Positions 33,901 to 46,482 of a stretch of 64,000 bases of DNA are shown piece by piece. The position numbers and the translations under genes are program-made. Within the stretch, counting starts at the first letter, position 1; each line of letters starts with the position of its first letter. The notes under the pieces were generated by a model. The model was not told the origin of the DNA. It did no database searches and was given only the letters and a program-made list of their open reading frames with translations. Origin of the DNA: Myxocyprinus asiaticus (lineage: Eukaryota; Chordata; Actinopteri; Cypriniformes; Catostomidae); contig NC_059385.1 in the NCBI RefSeq assembly GCF_019703515.2, positions 35,661,001-35,725,000 on the forward strand, in the 5' to 3' direction.

Positions 33901-36396
33901 CACATCTCTGCCCTGTAAAGTCAACCAATAAGCAATGACAGATATGGCATGTTAGTTAAAACTTATGTTTTAACAGGTTATTTCACCCAAAAATTTAAAT
34001 TCTCTCATGATTTACTTGCCTTTAAGCCATCCCAGATGTGTATGACTTTCCTTCTTCAGCAGAAATGAAATGAAAAATTGTATTAGCCCATTTCAGCGCT
34101 GTTTTTCCATACACTGCAGGTAAATGGGCGCCATCAGGCTGCTGGCTTTTTGATGATCCAAAAGGCATATTAAGGCAGCATACAAGTAATCCACACGACT
34201 TTTCTTAATTGATGTCTTCTGAAGCAAATCGATAGGTTGGTGTAAGAATCAAACTGATAATTAAAACATTTTTAACTTTAAATCATTGTTTCCGATCAGT
34301 GCTGGATTGCTGTTTGAAATGAACTAACTCTCATGTGATGTTCGTTCTTCTATTGTGTACTGTGAAGCGCGCACTTCCGACTTCCCGCATGAACGCGCCA
34401 TTGCGTTTACGTCACTGATGCGTCGACTGCTGGCAGGAAACGATTTTTAAAAGTTAAAGTTTTAATTATTGATTTATTTTTTACAAAAACATATTGATTC
34501 AGTTCAGAAGACATTAATTGATCGACTCTAGTTGTGTGGATTACTTGTATGCTGCCTAAATATGCCTTTTGGACCGTCAAACAGCCAGCAGCCTGATGGC
34601 ACCCATTTACTTGCATTGTATGGACAAAAAGAGCTGAAATCTGCTTATAAAAATCTTAATTTCGGTTCTGCTGAAGAAGGAAAGTCATACACATCTGGGA
34701 TGGCTTAAAGGTTAGTAAATCATGAGAGAAGATAGATTTTTGGGAGAACTAACCCTTTAAAATAAACTCTTATTGGTAGCTAAAAGCATTATCAAATTAG
34801 CCAACATATGTAATAGCTGAGCTCACCGCAAGGGCAGATGAATGTGTTGAACTTTGCGAATAATGGGTGTTCCAATTTTGTCAACCTGGTCTCATTGGAT
34901 CACATTACTATAACTATTTTACATGGCTTACTGGACATATCGTGGCAGTTTCCTGGTGAAATGAATACTAGAGGCGCTACAACAACAACTTTCATTCCCT
35001 TTCACACAAACCACGAGTTAAACGGAAGATTATCAGCTCATATACACTTAGTTTTCACACTGTTCCTCACACAATGCTAACTTACGAAATTTAAACACTT
35101 TTACTATACCGCATGAATTGTAAGGTGATACATTGTAATTTTAGCATTAGAGAACCATTTACATTTACCTATTTCATCTCACATTTAGTTTTATGACACT
35201 AATGGTTTAGTTTAGTTTTAAGGTTTAGCGTAGAGAGGTCGGCATTGTTTATTTCAAACTCGACAGAGCATATCCCTTAAAAAATGTAACTGTTTAGAAG
35301 AGTATTTATATGTGTCAGGAATCATGTCATGAATCGCAATATCAATTTGCATAAATGTCGCCACAGTCATGTCATTTTCAGTCTTAATTTTGGAGAAGGG
35401 TATAGTTGCAGGCAGTGCTCCAAAAAGGGGCGGGAGCTCCAAAACGCCAGCAAAGATATAGGGAGGCACTTACCTAACCCTTACCCTAACCCTAACCATG
35501 AGTGGTAGTGATGCCCCCTTTTGGATCTGGTGCAACTTCATTTTGGTGTAACCCCACCCCCTTCTGGAGTAACCCCACCCTTTTTTGGAGATTCCGTCCA
35601 CATTTGGAGGTCTCTGGCCTGCAGCTATACCTACGTTTAATTTTGTGGAAATCTGTGGAGCTTTCTGTTGAATTCTGTGGGCACAGATTCTAGTAATTAC
35701 CTTTTTTCTGAGAACTTTCTAAGAAGCTCCTCATTGTGTACTAAACAAGCATCTTTCCAATGCCATGTGTTTGCTAGGTCCTTACTCATGTCCAGCCTAG
35801 AATCTCTCAGTTTTGACTGAATGAAACTGAAATCTCGGCTCTCCTCTGGGCAATGCTCCAAAAGGACTAATCCAACAAAAAGAGGTCAATTAGCACAGTC
35901 GACAAATGTAACAGAAATATATTGGATTGAATAGTGCCATTACCAGACAATTTGATTTCTTAATATACCATCACAAAGATTGTTCACTCTCATAAGGAAA
36001 CATCATTCTAGTGATATGTATCCTGCAATACACCAAAATGTCACTCTAGAGAAAACTTTTAGCAATAGTTAACCCAAAAATGTCCAAAATAAATTAAATA
36101 AAAAATATCTCTGCATTGTGGTTGAAGCCAATTCTGTTTTTACGTCATTTGAACATATTATAATATAAGAAGTCACATCAGAAGACTTTTTCTTATAACA
36201 GTGCCCTGGTCTGTTACATATTAATGTTGTTTCAAAGGGGCTGTTGATTTGCATGTTGTGAAAACCTATGAAAACCTTCTCCAGAAGTCCATTTCTTTCT
36301 GGGTATGGTGAAGTTCCTCAGTGCCAGGGCTCTTGATAACTTTGGCTGGTGTGATGTGGAGCCCTCTGCTGTCTCCTCACGCAGTCTTCTCTCCAT
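27916..36396 (-). CDS. tex15: TEX15, germline transposon-silencing and meiosis factor
   Basis: Coding exons: 36,396-36,276; 35,866-35,701; 33,912-33,678; 33,582-33,439; 33,346-33,184; 33,080-27,916. All junctions have GT/AG and matching phase (1, 2, 0, 0, 1), giving 1,997 residues if the large exon is last. Exon 1 starts MERRLREETAEGS and has RNFTIPRKKW. Exons 2-5 form the DUF3715 domain (residues ~41-276): CLVHNEELLRKFSEKRAEM, then GRHGREMEERFCFLVASN and FDCHMLKDAVSHRDNLHQQ. The giant exon holds a long low-complexity middle, a basic segment (GVMGRPMNTMAKPKMYGK), a K/R-rich stretch (SKRGRRSSQTRR), and a conserved helical C-terminal region (WQFVDNKINFLSGKPTFRSL). The mouse protein acts in nuclear piRNA-guided silencing and meiotic recombination. 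The start is fixed by an in-frame TAA just upstream. It is shorter than mammalian TEX15. Confidence 0.9.
33960..34765. mobile_element. Foldback MITE (family 2), near-complete, in a tex15 intron
   Basis: The outer arms (33,970-34,066 and the inverse at 34,664-34,762) share CATCCCAGATGTGTATGACT. The inner arms (34,090-34,225 and 34,497-34,640) also pair, sharing GCAGCATACAAGTAATCCAC. The element is therefore one ~0.8-kb imperfect palindrome with a loop of about 270 bases. It has no ORF. It lies between tex15 coding exons 2 and 3. Confidence 0.85.
34815..35110. repeat. Dispersed repeat fragment in a tex15 intron
   Basis: AACCTGGTCTCATTGGATCA and the words after it resemble a common cyprinid repeat I recall. 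A loosely similar stretch lies at about 41,060-41,290. No coding is seen. Confidence 0.35.
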
Positions 36397-36823
36397 ACTT
36401 GTTTATAACTGATACTCACCCTAAAATTACAGTAAACCTATTAGTCTGATGTGCAAAAACAGAGTATAGATGGCTGTCTGTGCTGTGTGGCCATGGATCT
36501 GTGTTTGAGATCTTCACATATGATAAGCTATCCTTTGTTTTACAAGTGGCACTTGAGGCAAGGAGATAAAACATAGAACCTTCATCAGCTCATTTCCTTC
36601 CCTTAGTTTTTTTTAGGGAATTCTGAGACATTTACTTACACAACCATTTGCTGAAGATCTGCATTGCCATACTGAGAACTCTCTTTACTGTGAATAACGA
36701 TCACAGTTAAAAACAAATCTCACCTAATGTCATGGTGGTGAAAGCTTCACTGAGCAGGTGTCTAGACTGTGTAATGTTTGTAGTGATCACACACTTGACC
36801 TTTGCTTACATGTTGGTAAACCA

Positions 36824-36932
36824 GGGCTGTGTTTCCCAAAAAGAATGTTAGCTTAAGTTGATCATAGAGACCATTGGCACCAATGGCTTCTACAATCTAC
36901 TTAGACTTATGATGCTTTTGGGAAATGCAGCC
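36824..36932. mobile_element. Short palindromic MITE (~110 bp)
   Basis: The ends GGGCTGTGTTTCCCAAAA and TTTTGGGAAATGCAGCC are inverse of each other. A sister copy is at about 62,130-62,236. It lies upstream of tex15 coding exon 1. Confidence 0.75.
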
Positions 36933-38619
36933 TTGGTCAGTACAGGTATGGTGTAGAGACTTTTGTTCTATGTACCATGTGACTATGGCCATAAAAAGCC
37001 CCTGAGGTTTTATTAAAACAATAACCCTTTAAACTGACAAGGAAGGTAATATATTGGCCAAACAAGAAGGGTTGTGGACATCTTCATTGTTAGTCCCACA
37101 TTTATAGATCCATGAAATACATTAGTACTGTTTAAAATAATTTGAGATGAAACAGGACATGCCAACTTTCCAAAAGTATTTCATTTCAACTACCCATATA
37201 ACCACACTCCCACAGCAGAACTCAGCACACAGCATGGTAAAATACACCAATGAAATTAAAACACTGGGAGGAGTTTTAAAACCAAATTTTACACCTGTAT
37301 TAAAGTTGCGTTTAGAACTAGTCAGTTACGTCTTAGGGGACATTGCTATGATGCAATAACTTCATCACATGATTACTTAATGAAGTAAAAATGCAAACAT
37401 GCTTATGTTTTTTAGCAAACTTTACCACATGAATGATAAAGCTGTCTTTAGAAGTGGTCAGTTCAACACAACTTCAGTAATATTGTTCTAATCTGATAAT
37501 CACTGGGGTTGATTACTGAATGAAATGGTTGCTTTATGTTTGTATAAGAAGGAAAGACTTTAAATTTGAGGTTTCATAGTAAATACACACGACACCTGAT
37601 GTCACTGCACATCCTCTCTCACTTACGGCATGGGTCACACTCAAATCATTGAGCCGGTCTTACAGGTGTCAATACTAATTTTTGGCATTTTGGATAGAAA
37701 TTATAGGTACTTACCATCATGAGAAGTGGCAGTTGAACATGTATGACATGATCTAAGATCTCTTAGCAGGGAACTGTGCGAAGTTTGTCACTTCAGTTTG
37801 AGGAACATCAAGTGCGACATACCAAAAAGGAAATCGCTTGACCTCAAACGCCTGAAAAGCAAAAGGGCAGGAAATTACCTCATACTGTTAGCACTCACAC
37901 TATGGCTTCTGCTTTAGACCACCCACCAATGAGCCTTGAACACATCAGCCACATAGACATCTGCATCATTTTACTGTGAAAATACTTCTGAATTCATGTA
38001 TTATGTTTCTTTCAGAATCTACTCTTGAAACAGGTTAAGGGTCGCCACAGGACTTCATATGGGAAAGTACTGGCAGTTTGAAAAAGATGCCACTATATTA
38101 CCATGCTCTTTATTTGCAATATAGTTTATTCTTGCTGGCATACTGTTTTAATAAGCGACATCTGAGCAATCGTTCTGCAGTAAACATATTCAAAGCTTAA
38201 CACACGTCCATCATTTGTGTTTCAGATAGAATAGCTATGGATCATGTGGTCTTTATGCAAGAGAGGAAATAGGTTTTACTTGGAGGTTTGCATCAATTGA
38301 TGGTCTTTCTCAGAAAGAGAAGCTTCTATTCACAATAGCCTGATCACATTAGTGTTCAAAGCTGCGGTTTTCTGCACTTCCCTTTCCCCGCCTGCCGAAT
38401 GATTCAGGTCTCTTATAATACTATAAGTTCTTATAATACTTGAATATTCTGTGAACGCAGCTCTATGAAATAGATTTAAAAAAATAAAAAAATAAAAATA
38501 AATTGGCTAAAGCAACTATGTGACTAAATAACATCTTAGTTACTGGTGGACAAGATAGCGCACATTATCACCTCAAGAGGGGAAAGGCACAATGCAAGCG
38601 ATACACCTGATCGGCCGTC
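36933..38619. other. tex15: Noncoding stretch upstream of tex15
   Basis: Apart from the candidate exon at 37,715-37,851, no gene or element is recognised. The tex15 promoter probably lies here, but I see no CpG-rich core or TATA box to place it. Confidence 0.45.
37715..37851 (-). other. tex15: Candidate 5' untranslated exon of tex15
   Basis: On the minus strand an acceptor (TTGCTTTTCAG, exon from 37,851) and a near-perfect donor (GATG|GTAAGTACC, after 37,715) bound 137 bases. No frame is open across it. Spliced to 36,420 (after an ATTTTAG acceptor) it gives only a short upstream ORF before the tex15 ATG. This is inference from splice motifs. Confidence 0.3.
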
Positions 38620-39800
38620 CAGCCTACCTGTTGTTACCCCGTGAGGGGTTGAGCATAGGAGAATGACCCAGGGAATGAGGAAACTGCACTTTTATTGACA
38701 ATTTGGGTGCCGGAGCCCAGAAGGCATCCGGCGATGTTGGGATACCCACCTTGTGCTGACCCAGGTGTGCGCACGGGCCCCACTCCCGCCCCTGGGTGCG
38801 TCAATGAGCGCTGCCTCATCCCTAGGTCGCCTGTCTCAGGACCGACTTGAAGCCCGTCCGGGGTGGGAGGATCTTCTTATCAAAGACCGGAATACAGGCT
38901 CCGATGGTGGGGGAGCCAGGGCCGGCACCGCGGGAGGACGGCCCTAGCGAGAGGCAGATGGGGCATGGGACTTCGGAGGCCTATAGGCGGTGTGTTTGAT
39001 GGCCTCCGTCTGCTTCTTCACCGTCGAGAACTGGTGGGCGAAATCCTCGACAGTGTCGCCAAAGAGTCCCCCTCGGGAAATGGGCACATCGAGAAAGTGG
39101 ACTTTCTCTGCGTCACGCATCTCCGCAAGGTTGAGCCACAGGTGCTGCTCTTGCACCACCAAGGTGGACATTGTCCGGCCCAGGGTGTATGCCGTGACTT
39201 TCGTCACCCGTAGAGTGAGGTTGGTCACGGTGCGCAGTTCCTGTATAAGCACTGGGTTGGTCCTACCCTCGTGCAGGTCTTTGAGCGCCTTGGCCTGGTG
39301 GTCCTGCAGGATGGCCATGGTGTGCAGGGCAGAAGTGGCCTGACCTGTGGCGTTGTAAGCCTTCACCACGAGTGACAAAGAAAATGTACATACCTTGGAA
39401 GGGAGCCTTGGTCAGTTCCTCCAGGTGGCTGCGCCCTGCGGGCATAAATGCACCGTGATGGTGTGCTCTACCTGGGGAAGCTCGACATATCCCTTAGCCG
39501 CTCCGCCGTCGAGGGTAGTTAGGGTGGACGAGCCGGCAAAGCATGTACGGGCAGAGAAAGGTGCCTTCCACAACTTTGCGAGCTCCTCGTGCACTTCCGG
39601 GAAGAAGGGCACTGGGGCAGGGCACGGCCGTGAGTCGCGCTCCGAGCCCAGAAATCAATCATCTAGCCGTGAACGCTCAGGGCAGGGTGGAGGGTTCCAC
39701 TCCAGCCCGATGTTCGCGGTCGCACAGCCAAGCACGGCTGCCAACTCAGGGTCCGCCTCATCCTGAGCTCTACCGCCCGAGAGCATGGACTCCATAGCAG
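38620..39800 (-). mobile_element. DIRS-like retroelement relic (copy 2)
   Basis: This is an inverted copy of the gag part and downstream end of the 22.5-24.8 kb element. Open pieces: 39,612-39,412 (PFFPEVHEELAKLWKAPFSA) and 39,378-38,944 (VVKAYNATGQATSALHTMAI, LGRTMSTLVVQEQHLWLNLA, VEDFAHQFSTVKKQTEAIK). The latter runs through the position that is a stop in copy 1. The element-end sequence (GGGTGCCGGAGCCC) is near 38,706. The reverse transcriptase is missing. Confidence 0.6.
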
Positions 39801-39911
39801 TAGTTTGTTAATGTGAGGTGCGTAGTTTTTTGACTTATATTTTTTATTTCAGCTGAATAGTTTTTCTATGTTTGATAACTTATCAAAAGTTAATTTTCTT
39901 TAAAAAAAAGC

Positions 39912-40318
39912 TCTGTTCCACCCCTGGAATCGCGAGTTCAAATCCAGGGCATGCTGAGTGACTCCAGCCAGGTCTCCTAAGCAACCAAATTGGCCCGGTT
40001 GCTAGGGAGGGTAGAGTCACATGGGGTAACCTCCTCGTGGTCGCTATAATGTGGTTCGCTCTCGGAGGGGCGTGTGGTGAGTTGTGCGTGGATGCCGTGG
40101 GGAATAGTGTGAAGCCTCCACATGTGCTATGTCTCCGCGGTAATGTGCTCAACAAGCCACGTGATAAGGTGTGTGGATTGACTGTCTCAGATGCAGAGGC
40201 AACTGAGATTCGTCCTCCGCCATCTGGATTGAGGCGAGTCACTACGCCACCACAAGGACTTAGAGAGCATTGGGAATTGGGCATTCCAAATTGGGAAGAA
40301 AAAGGGGAGAAAAGAAAT
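39912..40318 (+). mobile_element. tRNA-derived SINE, 5'-truncated
   Basis: It starts inside the tRNA-like head (CCACCCCTGGAATCGCGAGT) and keeps the B box and the full body (TTGGCCCGGTTGCTAGGGAG) to GGGAAGAAAAAGGGGAGAAA. It is butted directly against a MITE arm. No target duplication is found, as expected for a truncated or rearranged copy. Confidence 0.85.
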
Positions 40319-40319
40319 T

Positions 40320-40523
40320 GTAAGCTTCACATTTCTGCCTTTTAAATGCTCCAAAAATTGGCCACATTCACTTCCATTGTAAGTGTCTCACTGTAACGAT
40401 GATTTTTGCTTGTTTTAAAGAAAAGGACAGACGAGTCAAAATAATTTTTTGTGATAATCAACATTATTCCATAAATGCTGTCACTTGAGCTTAACTTGTA
40501 CTGAACCTGGAACATTCTTTTAA
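40320..40523. mobile_element. MITE family 1, right arm only
   Basis: It matches the right arm of the 47-kb copy (CACTTCCATTGTAAGTGTCT and AACTTGTACTGAACCTGGAA). The left arm is absent, replaced by the SINE. Confidence 0.75.
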
Positions 40524-43500
40524 CATTTTAAGTAATGATAACAAAAATACAAAATCTTTATTTAAAGTTACAGGGAATATTTATTCCTGACATGCATGAA
40601 AGAGTATTATTTAAGATTTGCTAAGCTATTCTGTGCAGTCAAACAACAGATTTACAAATCACGTAACTAATCTAAAGAGAAGAAAGTTTGGCATTATTGT
40701 CTGTCCATCCACATATTACATGCATGCCATGCAGTATATGAATTTGTTCAAATTGGAAATATAAGGATATGATTTAGATGTCTCCTTGATTTGTTAAAAA
40801 ATATTAATAAAAAAAAAAGAAAAGAAACACCATCATTTGTTATATTTGATTGAACCTAAATTATGTACAAATACAGTTCTTTGGTTTTTATCTTTTGTTT
40901 AATCTAAATGTAGTAGGGAAAATTGTGATGATAGAGATGACTAAAACCATCATGCTCACATTCTCCTGTTTTTTGACAATATGCACTTGACCATACAGAT
41001 CGCACTGTGAATATGGCGACAGTAGTTTGAAAGTTCTTCAGCTGAATTTGGTCTGTGCTTACCAAAATTAGAACTACTGCCCCCAGTGGCCGAAGTAGGG
41101 AGTGATTTTGAACATATGGGGTAGTGTGAGCCAGTTTCCAGGTGAAATGCCCACAGAGGGTCACCAAAAGCGAGTTCTAAAGCAAGTTGTGTTTTAAGTT
41201 GTATTTGATTTATTACAGTCAACAGGTATGCATACTTTATTAACCATACCCCCAAACCCAAACCTAACTGTCAGTAGAGTAAAAATGTAATCTGAGAAGG
41301 AGAACCTTACTACCTTACCAAAAATCACGCTAATCATTGATTACCTGAACACGATTGCTTCCTGGTTTCCCATGTCTCTGAGTCTGCTGATGCAACTCAC
41401 TATCAGCACTCTAGGAAAAGGTAAAGACATTAGAATTTATGCAAAAAATGTCTGATGGGAGATGACGCTTGTCAGGGTACTGGAACATTCGACGTCCCGT
41501 GTGATCATGCTGACTTGACATACTGTCATAAACTGACTGCCAGTGTAATCCTAAGGGTTAATAAATAGATACACAATTTAAACATAAAAAAGTTGTACTT
41601 TATTAGATTGTCTCTGGAATTAGTACACACAAATATTCTGTAACTGTAAATAAGCATAACAGATTTCATCTTGTACTTTGGTGAGGATTTCCACCATTAC
41701 ATGTCCAAACTCAGCTGATAAGAGTTGTGCCCAATATATTTATCATGTACAGTACTGTCTGCGCTGTATTATTTACTGTAAAGTTAGAGATTTAGCCAGG
41801 GTAGTTTGTTTGCTCCCTGCTTGTCTGGCGATTCAGACATTTTGCAGCTGTACAGGTCATTTATAAAAGACTAATTAGCTTTAACATTAACATACCTTTC
41901 AAACATCGTTCTGTCCACGGCAAATCAGTCATCTATAATTTCTAAGTAAACGTACAGCATAACTGCTGAATAAAGCCAGACTAGTTGGCAGGGAGCCTCC
42001 AAACAGATCAAGTGTACACTTGTGAACACTTCTACTTTACCTATCAACTCAAAGCAGTGTGACTGTACCATGTATGCATGATTTACAGTTACGCGTTGAG
42101 AAAGGACATCTTGTCATACATCCTGAGTGTCTAGCCTCAGGTTTACTCTACCGTTTCCATTGTCATTCAACATGCATGCAGCTAGGGTCCAGTCCAGCAC
42201 CTTTATATGTTCTCATATAGCACCATTTTTCATATAAATATTTGAAGATTGTTAGGACCCAACTGTTGGCATGCATGAACTTAGTATTTAAAATGTCATA
42301 TTTCTTCAGATATGTATCCTACATGTTTCCACCTTTTAAAAACATTACAAGGCAAATAAGGAATATTCATACTGTACCATACATGTTAAACATAAACGAA
42401 CACAGTACCCACATTAAAGAAAGTGCTACCAGACAGAACCATTTCTTCTTGTTTTTGAGTCATATAATATTCAACGGGTCTACAGAAGGACACTACATTA
42501 CCTAAAGATACACCGAAACTTTAAAAAAAAATTTGGCCATCTTTTGAAATCATTTAACAAACACTGATACTTCTTTATTCTAACTGCAGATGGAATTAAC
42601 ACAAAGATAACAGAGAAACAACTCAAAAAGTTTCTGAATAATCTACTTTTTTCTGAAGATTTCTTTTTTAAAACATCACATTACCCACACAACTATCAAG
42701 AACACATAAAGAGGTATGCATCTCTGGTGTAATATTTTGAAACTGTCCAACTTGAAATATTTTCACACTTTTTTGTTTTGTTTATGTCATCGCTTTCAAA
42801 AGTACTTTTTTCCATCTATATTAATTCTCCATTTTGTTTTCCCACATTAAAAAAAAAAAAAACCCGTAAAAAAACATTTCACGTTCTATAGATGAAAAGC
42901 AAACAAACCTGGAACCAAAACTCAATCACTACAATCATAGTGTAATGATTTAAGGCCTATGGCTTGAAAATTATGATTTCAGTTCATGTTATGCATAACA
43001 GTTCGATTTTAAATTCAAGTGTTACGGTAACTCAGACATGTAGCTGCAATCCAATAACATTTTTAGACGGCCTTCCAAATTGGGGGGGGGGGTAAAAAAC
43101 ATTAAAAAGAAATCATCTAATAATTATTTCCCATCTATAAATCAAACAAGAAATACATCATACGAACACTGCTCTCTTCTGGTCATGCATAGCACATACA
43201 TGTGTAACAAGCGTACGTTTACTCAATTCTTTGATAAGTGAACAAACCTTTACTCAGATTTTGTGCACATGGATTATCCATACACACGTTCACTGCTTCA
43301 TCGGTTAAAGAGGACAACCATTCAGACCTCAACGCTGTCATTGTAAAATGTTTCATTCAAGGGTAACGTTATGAATATTTTGATGCCCTTATTTGAAAAG
43401 AAAGTTCAAAATTAAGGGAAAAATAACTGGTTTAAAAAACACAGTTAATCTAATAGAATACTAGCAGATACTGCATCTAGTAGTTGCAGCCAATGTTGTA

Positions 43501-43587
43501 GAAAATCTGTGTGCAGACAATCACAGCAAACAAACAAGACAATCAGAACAATGAAATCTGGTGTCAAACAGACAAAACTCAACAGTA
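40524..43587. other. Intergenic noncoding DNA
   Basis: No gene is seen. It has AT-rich sequence, an A-run near 42,848-42,861 and a G-run at 43,082-43,092. It separates tex15 from purg. Confidence 0.6.
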
Positions 43588-43990
43588 AAGGCCGAAACAT
43601 ACTCTACGCAAGTATGTGAGCGCAGACGCTTCTAGCTACGCAAGCTCAATTTTGTGCATAGTCGCGTACCAAAATGGTGGACCACAATACATGATGCAAG
43701 TACTTTGCATTCTAAATGTTGCCACAAGGGGCGCTATAGTAGACATTAGTGTGAACGGTCCACTTCCACGGTGACTTTTTTCTTTCAGGCCAACTGCTGT
43801 CATGGCGGAGCAACTGTTTGAAGATAATATTGCTAAGCAAGTAAGTCAAAGTTAATATATTTGTAGCAACCTAATAACAAATCCAGTTTAATGGCACAGA
43901 TTTTATGTATGTTCAACTGGACCTCGCGTTGGCCAAGCGCTCACATCTGCGTACGTGTACTTGTATAAAGTTTCTAACCAGTTGGTGGAA
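43588..43990. mobile_element. Harbinger-like element, second copy with small ORF start
   Basis: It begins GGCCGAAACATACTCTACGC, like the termini at 656 and 4,758. It shares the sub-terminal CCACAAGGGGCGCTAT and ends in an inverse terminus (ACGTGTACTTGTATAAAG) near 43,965. In the middle an acceptor-like TTTTTTCTTTCAG precedes ATGGCGGAGCAACTGTTTGA, which reads MAEQLFEDNIAKQ, then a donor-like AAG|TAAGTC. This may be the first exon of an element protein. No transposase is present. Confidence 0.45.
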
Positions 43991-46482
43991 CTGTCACTTA
44001 CTCTATTGATGTACTAAATCATTAGTTGTTCTTGTGCATGTGTTTTCATGCTTTGAAAATATGTTTTTCTGTGATGTACTGAATGTTGTTGTTGCAAATA
44101 ATGCTAAATTAAATCAAATTTAGTCACTAATGTATGGATTTCTGCTTTGCATTATCTGCAATATTAATTTCTAGCTTCCTGGAGTTATACAATATAAGCT
44201 GTATCATATCCAGGTGTTATTGCATATAAAAACATTTTTTTTTTTTTAAATAAATAAAAGAAAAACTGCAAAAAAACAAAAAAACAAAAAACAAATCTGT
44301 ACTGGCCTGTATGGGCCAGCAGAAAAAAATCCTTATTGTTGAGCCCTGGATATACTTATGAACTAACACATAGCACTTACAACTAATTCTGGTGAAATAA
44401 ACCAGAAAGAGCAAGCAGATGACTGTATTCTTGAATGGCTGAGGTGTTATAATGAGTTAATCTGGGAGAGTGATTGTCACTATTATCACACGGCACACAA
44501 ATGCAAGTCTTCTTAGCAGTGTTGAAGCAGGTGCAGCAGCTCAAAGTGCTGTTTGAATAAAGTGCTTCCTGTGGGAGGTGTCTCTTGTAGATCTTAACAC
44601 TAACCCATAAAATATACTCATAATTCTCAGTTATATTCTGGTAAAACACACACACACACACACACACTTACAAACAGAGAGAAAAAAGTACTGAATAGCT
44701 GTTGAAAACTATATGAATCAGCAAATATCAATAGAAGTGTCAAAATGCATTGCTTTTTTGTCAGCTGGACAATAATTGCACATGTGAACATGCCTAAATT
44801 AGGAGACAGTACAACAGTACTAATAAAACAAAAGAAACAGAAACCAACTCGGCCAAGGCCTAAAATCAGCATTAATATTAGTTTAGTTGTGCTGACTAGT
44901 TGCATGAACATCCAGGCCTCTAAAATGCTACAACCCCAGAAAAAAAAAAGGTTTAGTGAAGGCAGCTACTACACTAGCATAATGCTTGTAGTATATTTGA
45001 AGGAACTTCAGTACATGCCATACACATACTGTGCATAGTACTACGGCCATTTTCAGTATAGATTTTATATCTGGATGACATACTGTAAACATATGCCAAA
45101 ATCTGAAATACTGTTTCCTACGAGCCAGTGTATCTTTTGCTGACCTTCTATTTCAGCTTTTAAAAACATGGGGGACATCTGGGGATGCGGCAGCAGTTTG
45201 CGGGGTAACAATAACATTTATTTTCATAGAGTATTTTTAAAAAGTATTACAGTATTTACTTATTTTGAACACAACTACTGTTTTTAGCTGGATGTTGTTA
45301 CTGCAAGTACATTTTAAACACCAAGCTTAGCGACAATTGTTTCTCAACCTTACACAAGGGAAAGATCACTTCATCCTCAAGTGTTTTATGCTAATTTCTA
45401 AATTCAAAATGATGTTTTAAAATCTGTTAATGGGCTTTACTTTGAAAGAAACAAAATTTGACAGCCCATTTATATTTTTATGTAGATAAAACATAATGTT
45501 TTAGTTGCTTTTACACAGTTCTTGTTGAATGCCACTGACTGGGAGTGAGGAAAAAAGATGAGATAGATCAAGTATTGCACAAATATGATGGTCATCAAGT
45601 GTTTCAGCATCTGTCTGGTCAGAAAGTGGGACAATGCTGGAATGCATCATTTAAAGCCATGTTTAAAATCTTTCAAATACTGTATATATTAGAAAAAGAA
45701 AATTCAAATCTCACCATGGTATGGGTAAAAATATTCACTTTTCAATTAAATTGCAGTCTTCATTTAAACAACTGTGAAATCGATTCTTTAAATCCCAATA
45801 TCGATTTTATTTTATTATTTACTTAAAGTTAGTTCAGTTTTGGTTGTGTTGATTATTATATCTGTTAAATAAATGGCAATTGAACTGCATAGTTTGGGTC
45901 CTGTTGTTAATTTTTTTAACAATTATATGCTCGCGTCAAAACCAAAGTATACTTTGGACTTTATTGTTCACTACTTAGGACATGGCCATTTCATCCAATA
46001 AATCTATGTATATAATAATGACTCAAACAGAACAGAAGACTAATCCAATAACTTTATCATGGATTAGTTATTGTTCAGCTGAGATCACAACAGATCTAAG
46101 TGAAGTGATTGGTTCTCAACAAACAAAGCTTTTTAAAAAAGCCAACTAGTGTGTGCACACAACTTCTCCAGATCAGGTAAATATTAATGCACTTTTTGGT
46201 TTCTCATTTAAGATAGAGAAAGTATTTTGTGCAGTTTTGTGAAGTGTTGCAGCTCTTTTGATTATTTGGGATGAAACTTCAAGCATTGATGTCTCTCAGC
46301 TGCACACAGCATCAAACGTTCCCAGGCTTTGGACCATCAAATACCATGAATATACAAAATATCCGGCCGTTGATCATAATTAATGAAACTGTGTAGAATA
46401 TGTAGAACTGATTTAATATTTCTGACATGAGTGCTTGATAAGATCTTTGATTTTTTAAAACCTGTCCGTTATCGACAAAGTT
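43991..46482. other. Intergenic noncoding DNA
   Basis: No gene is seen. A (CA)n tract is at about 44,645-44,667, and A/T runs lie near 44,230-44,290. A 93-codon chance frame at 45,545-45,826 has no family resemblance. Confidence 0.6.

Noticed and set aside
34407..34616. 69-residue open frame in a tex15 intron
   Set aside because: It lies within the foldback MITE and is a chance reading of its arm.
35471..35498. Telomere-like CCCTAA repeats
   Set aside because: Only about three imperfect units. Too short to call an interstitial telomere array.
45545..45826. 93-residue open frame in the tex15-purg gap
   Set aside because: No family resemblance, no splice context, AT-rich composition.
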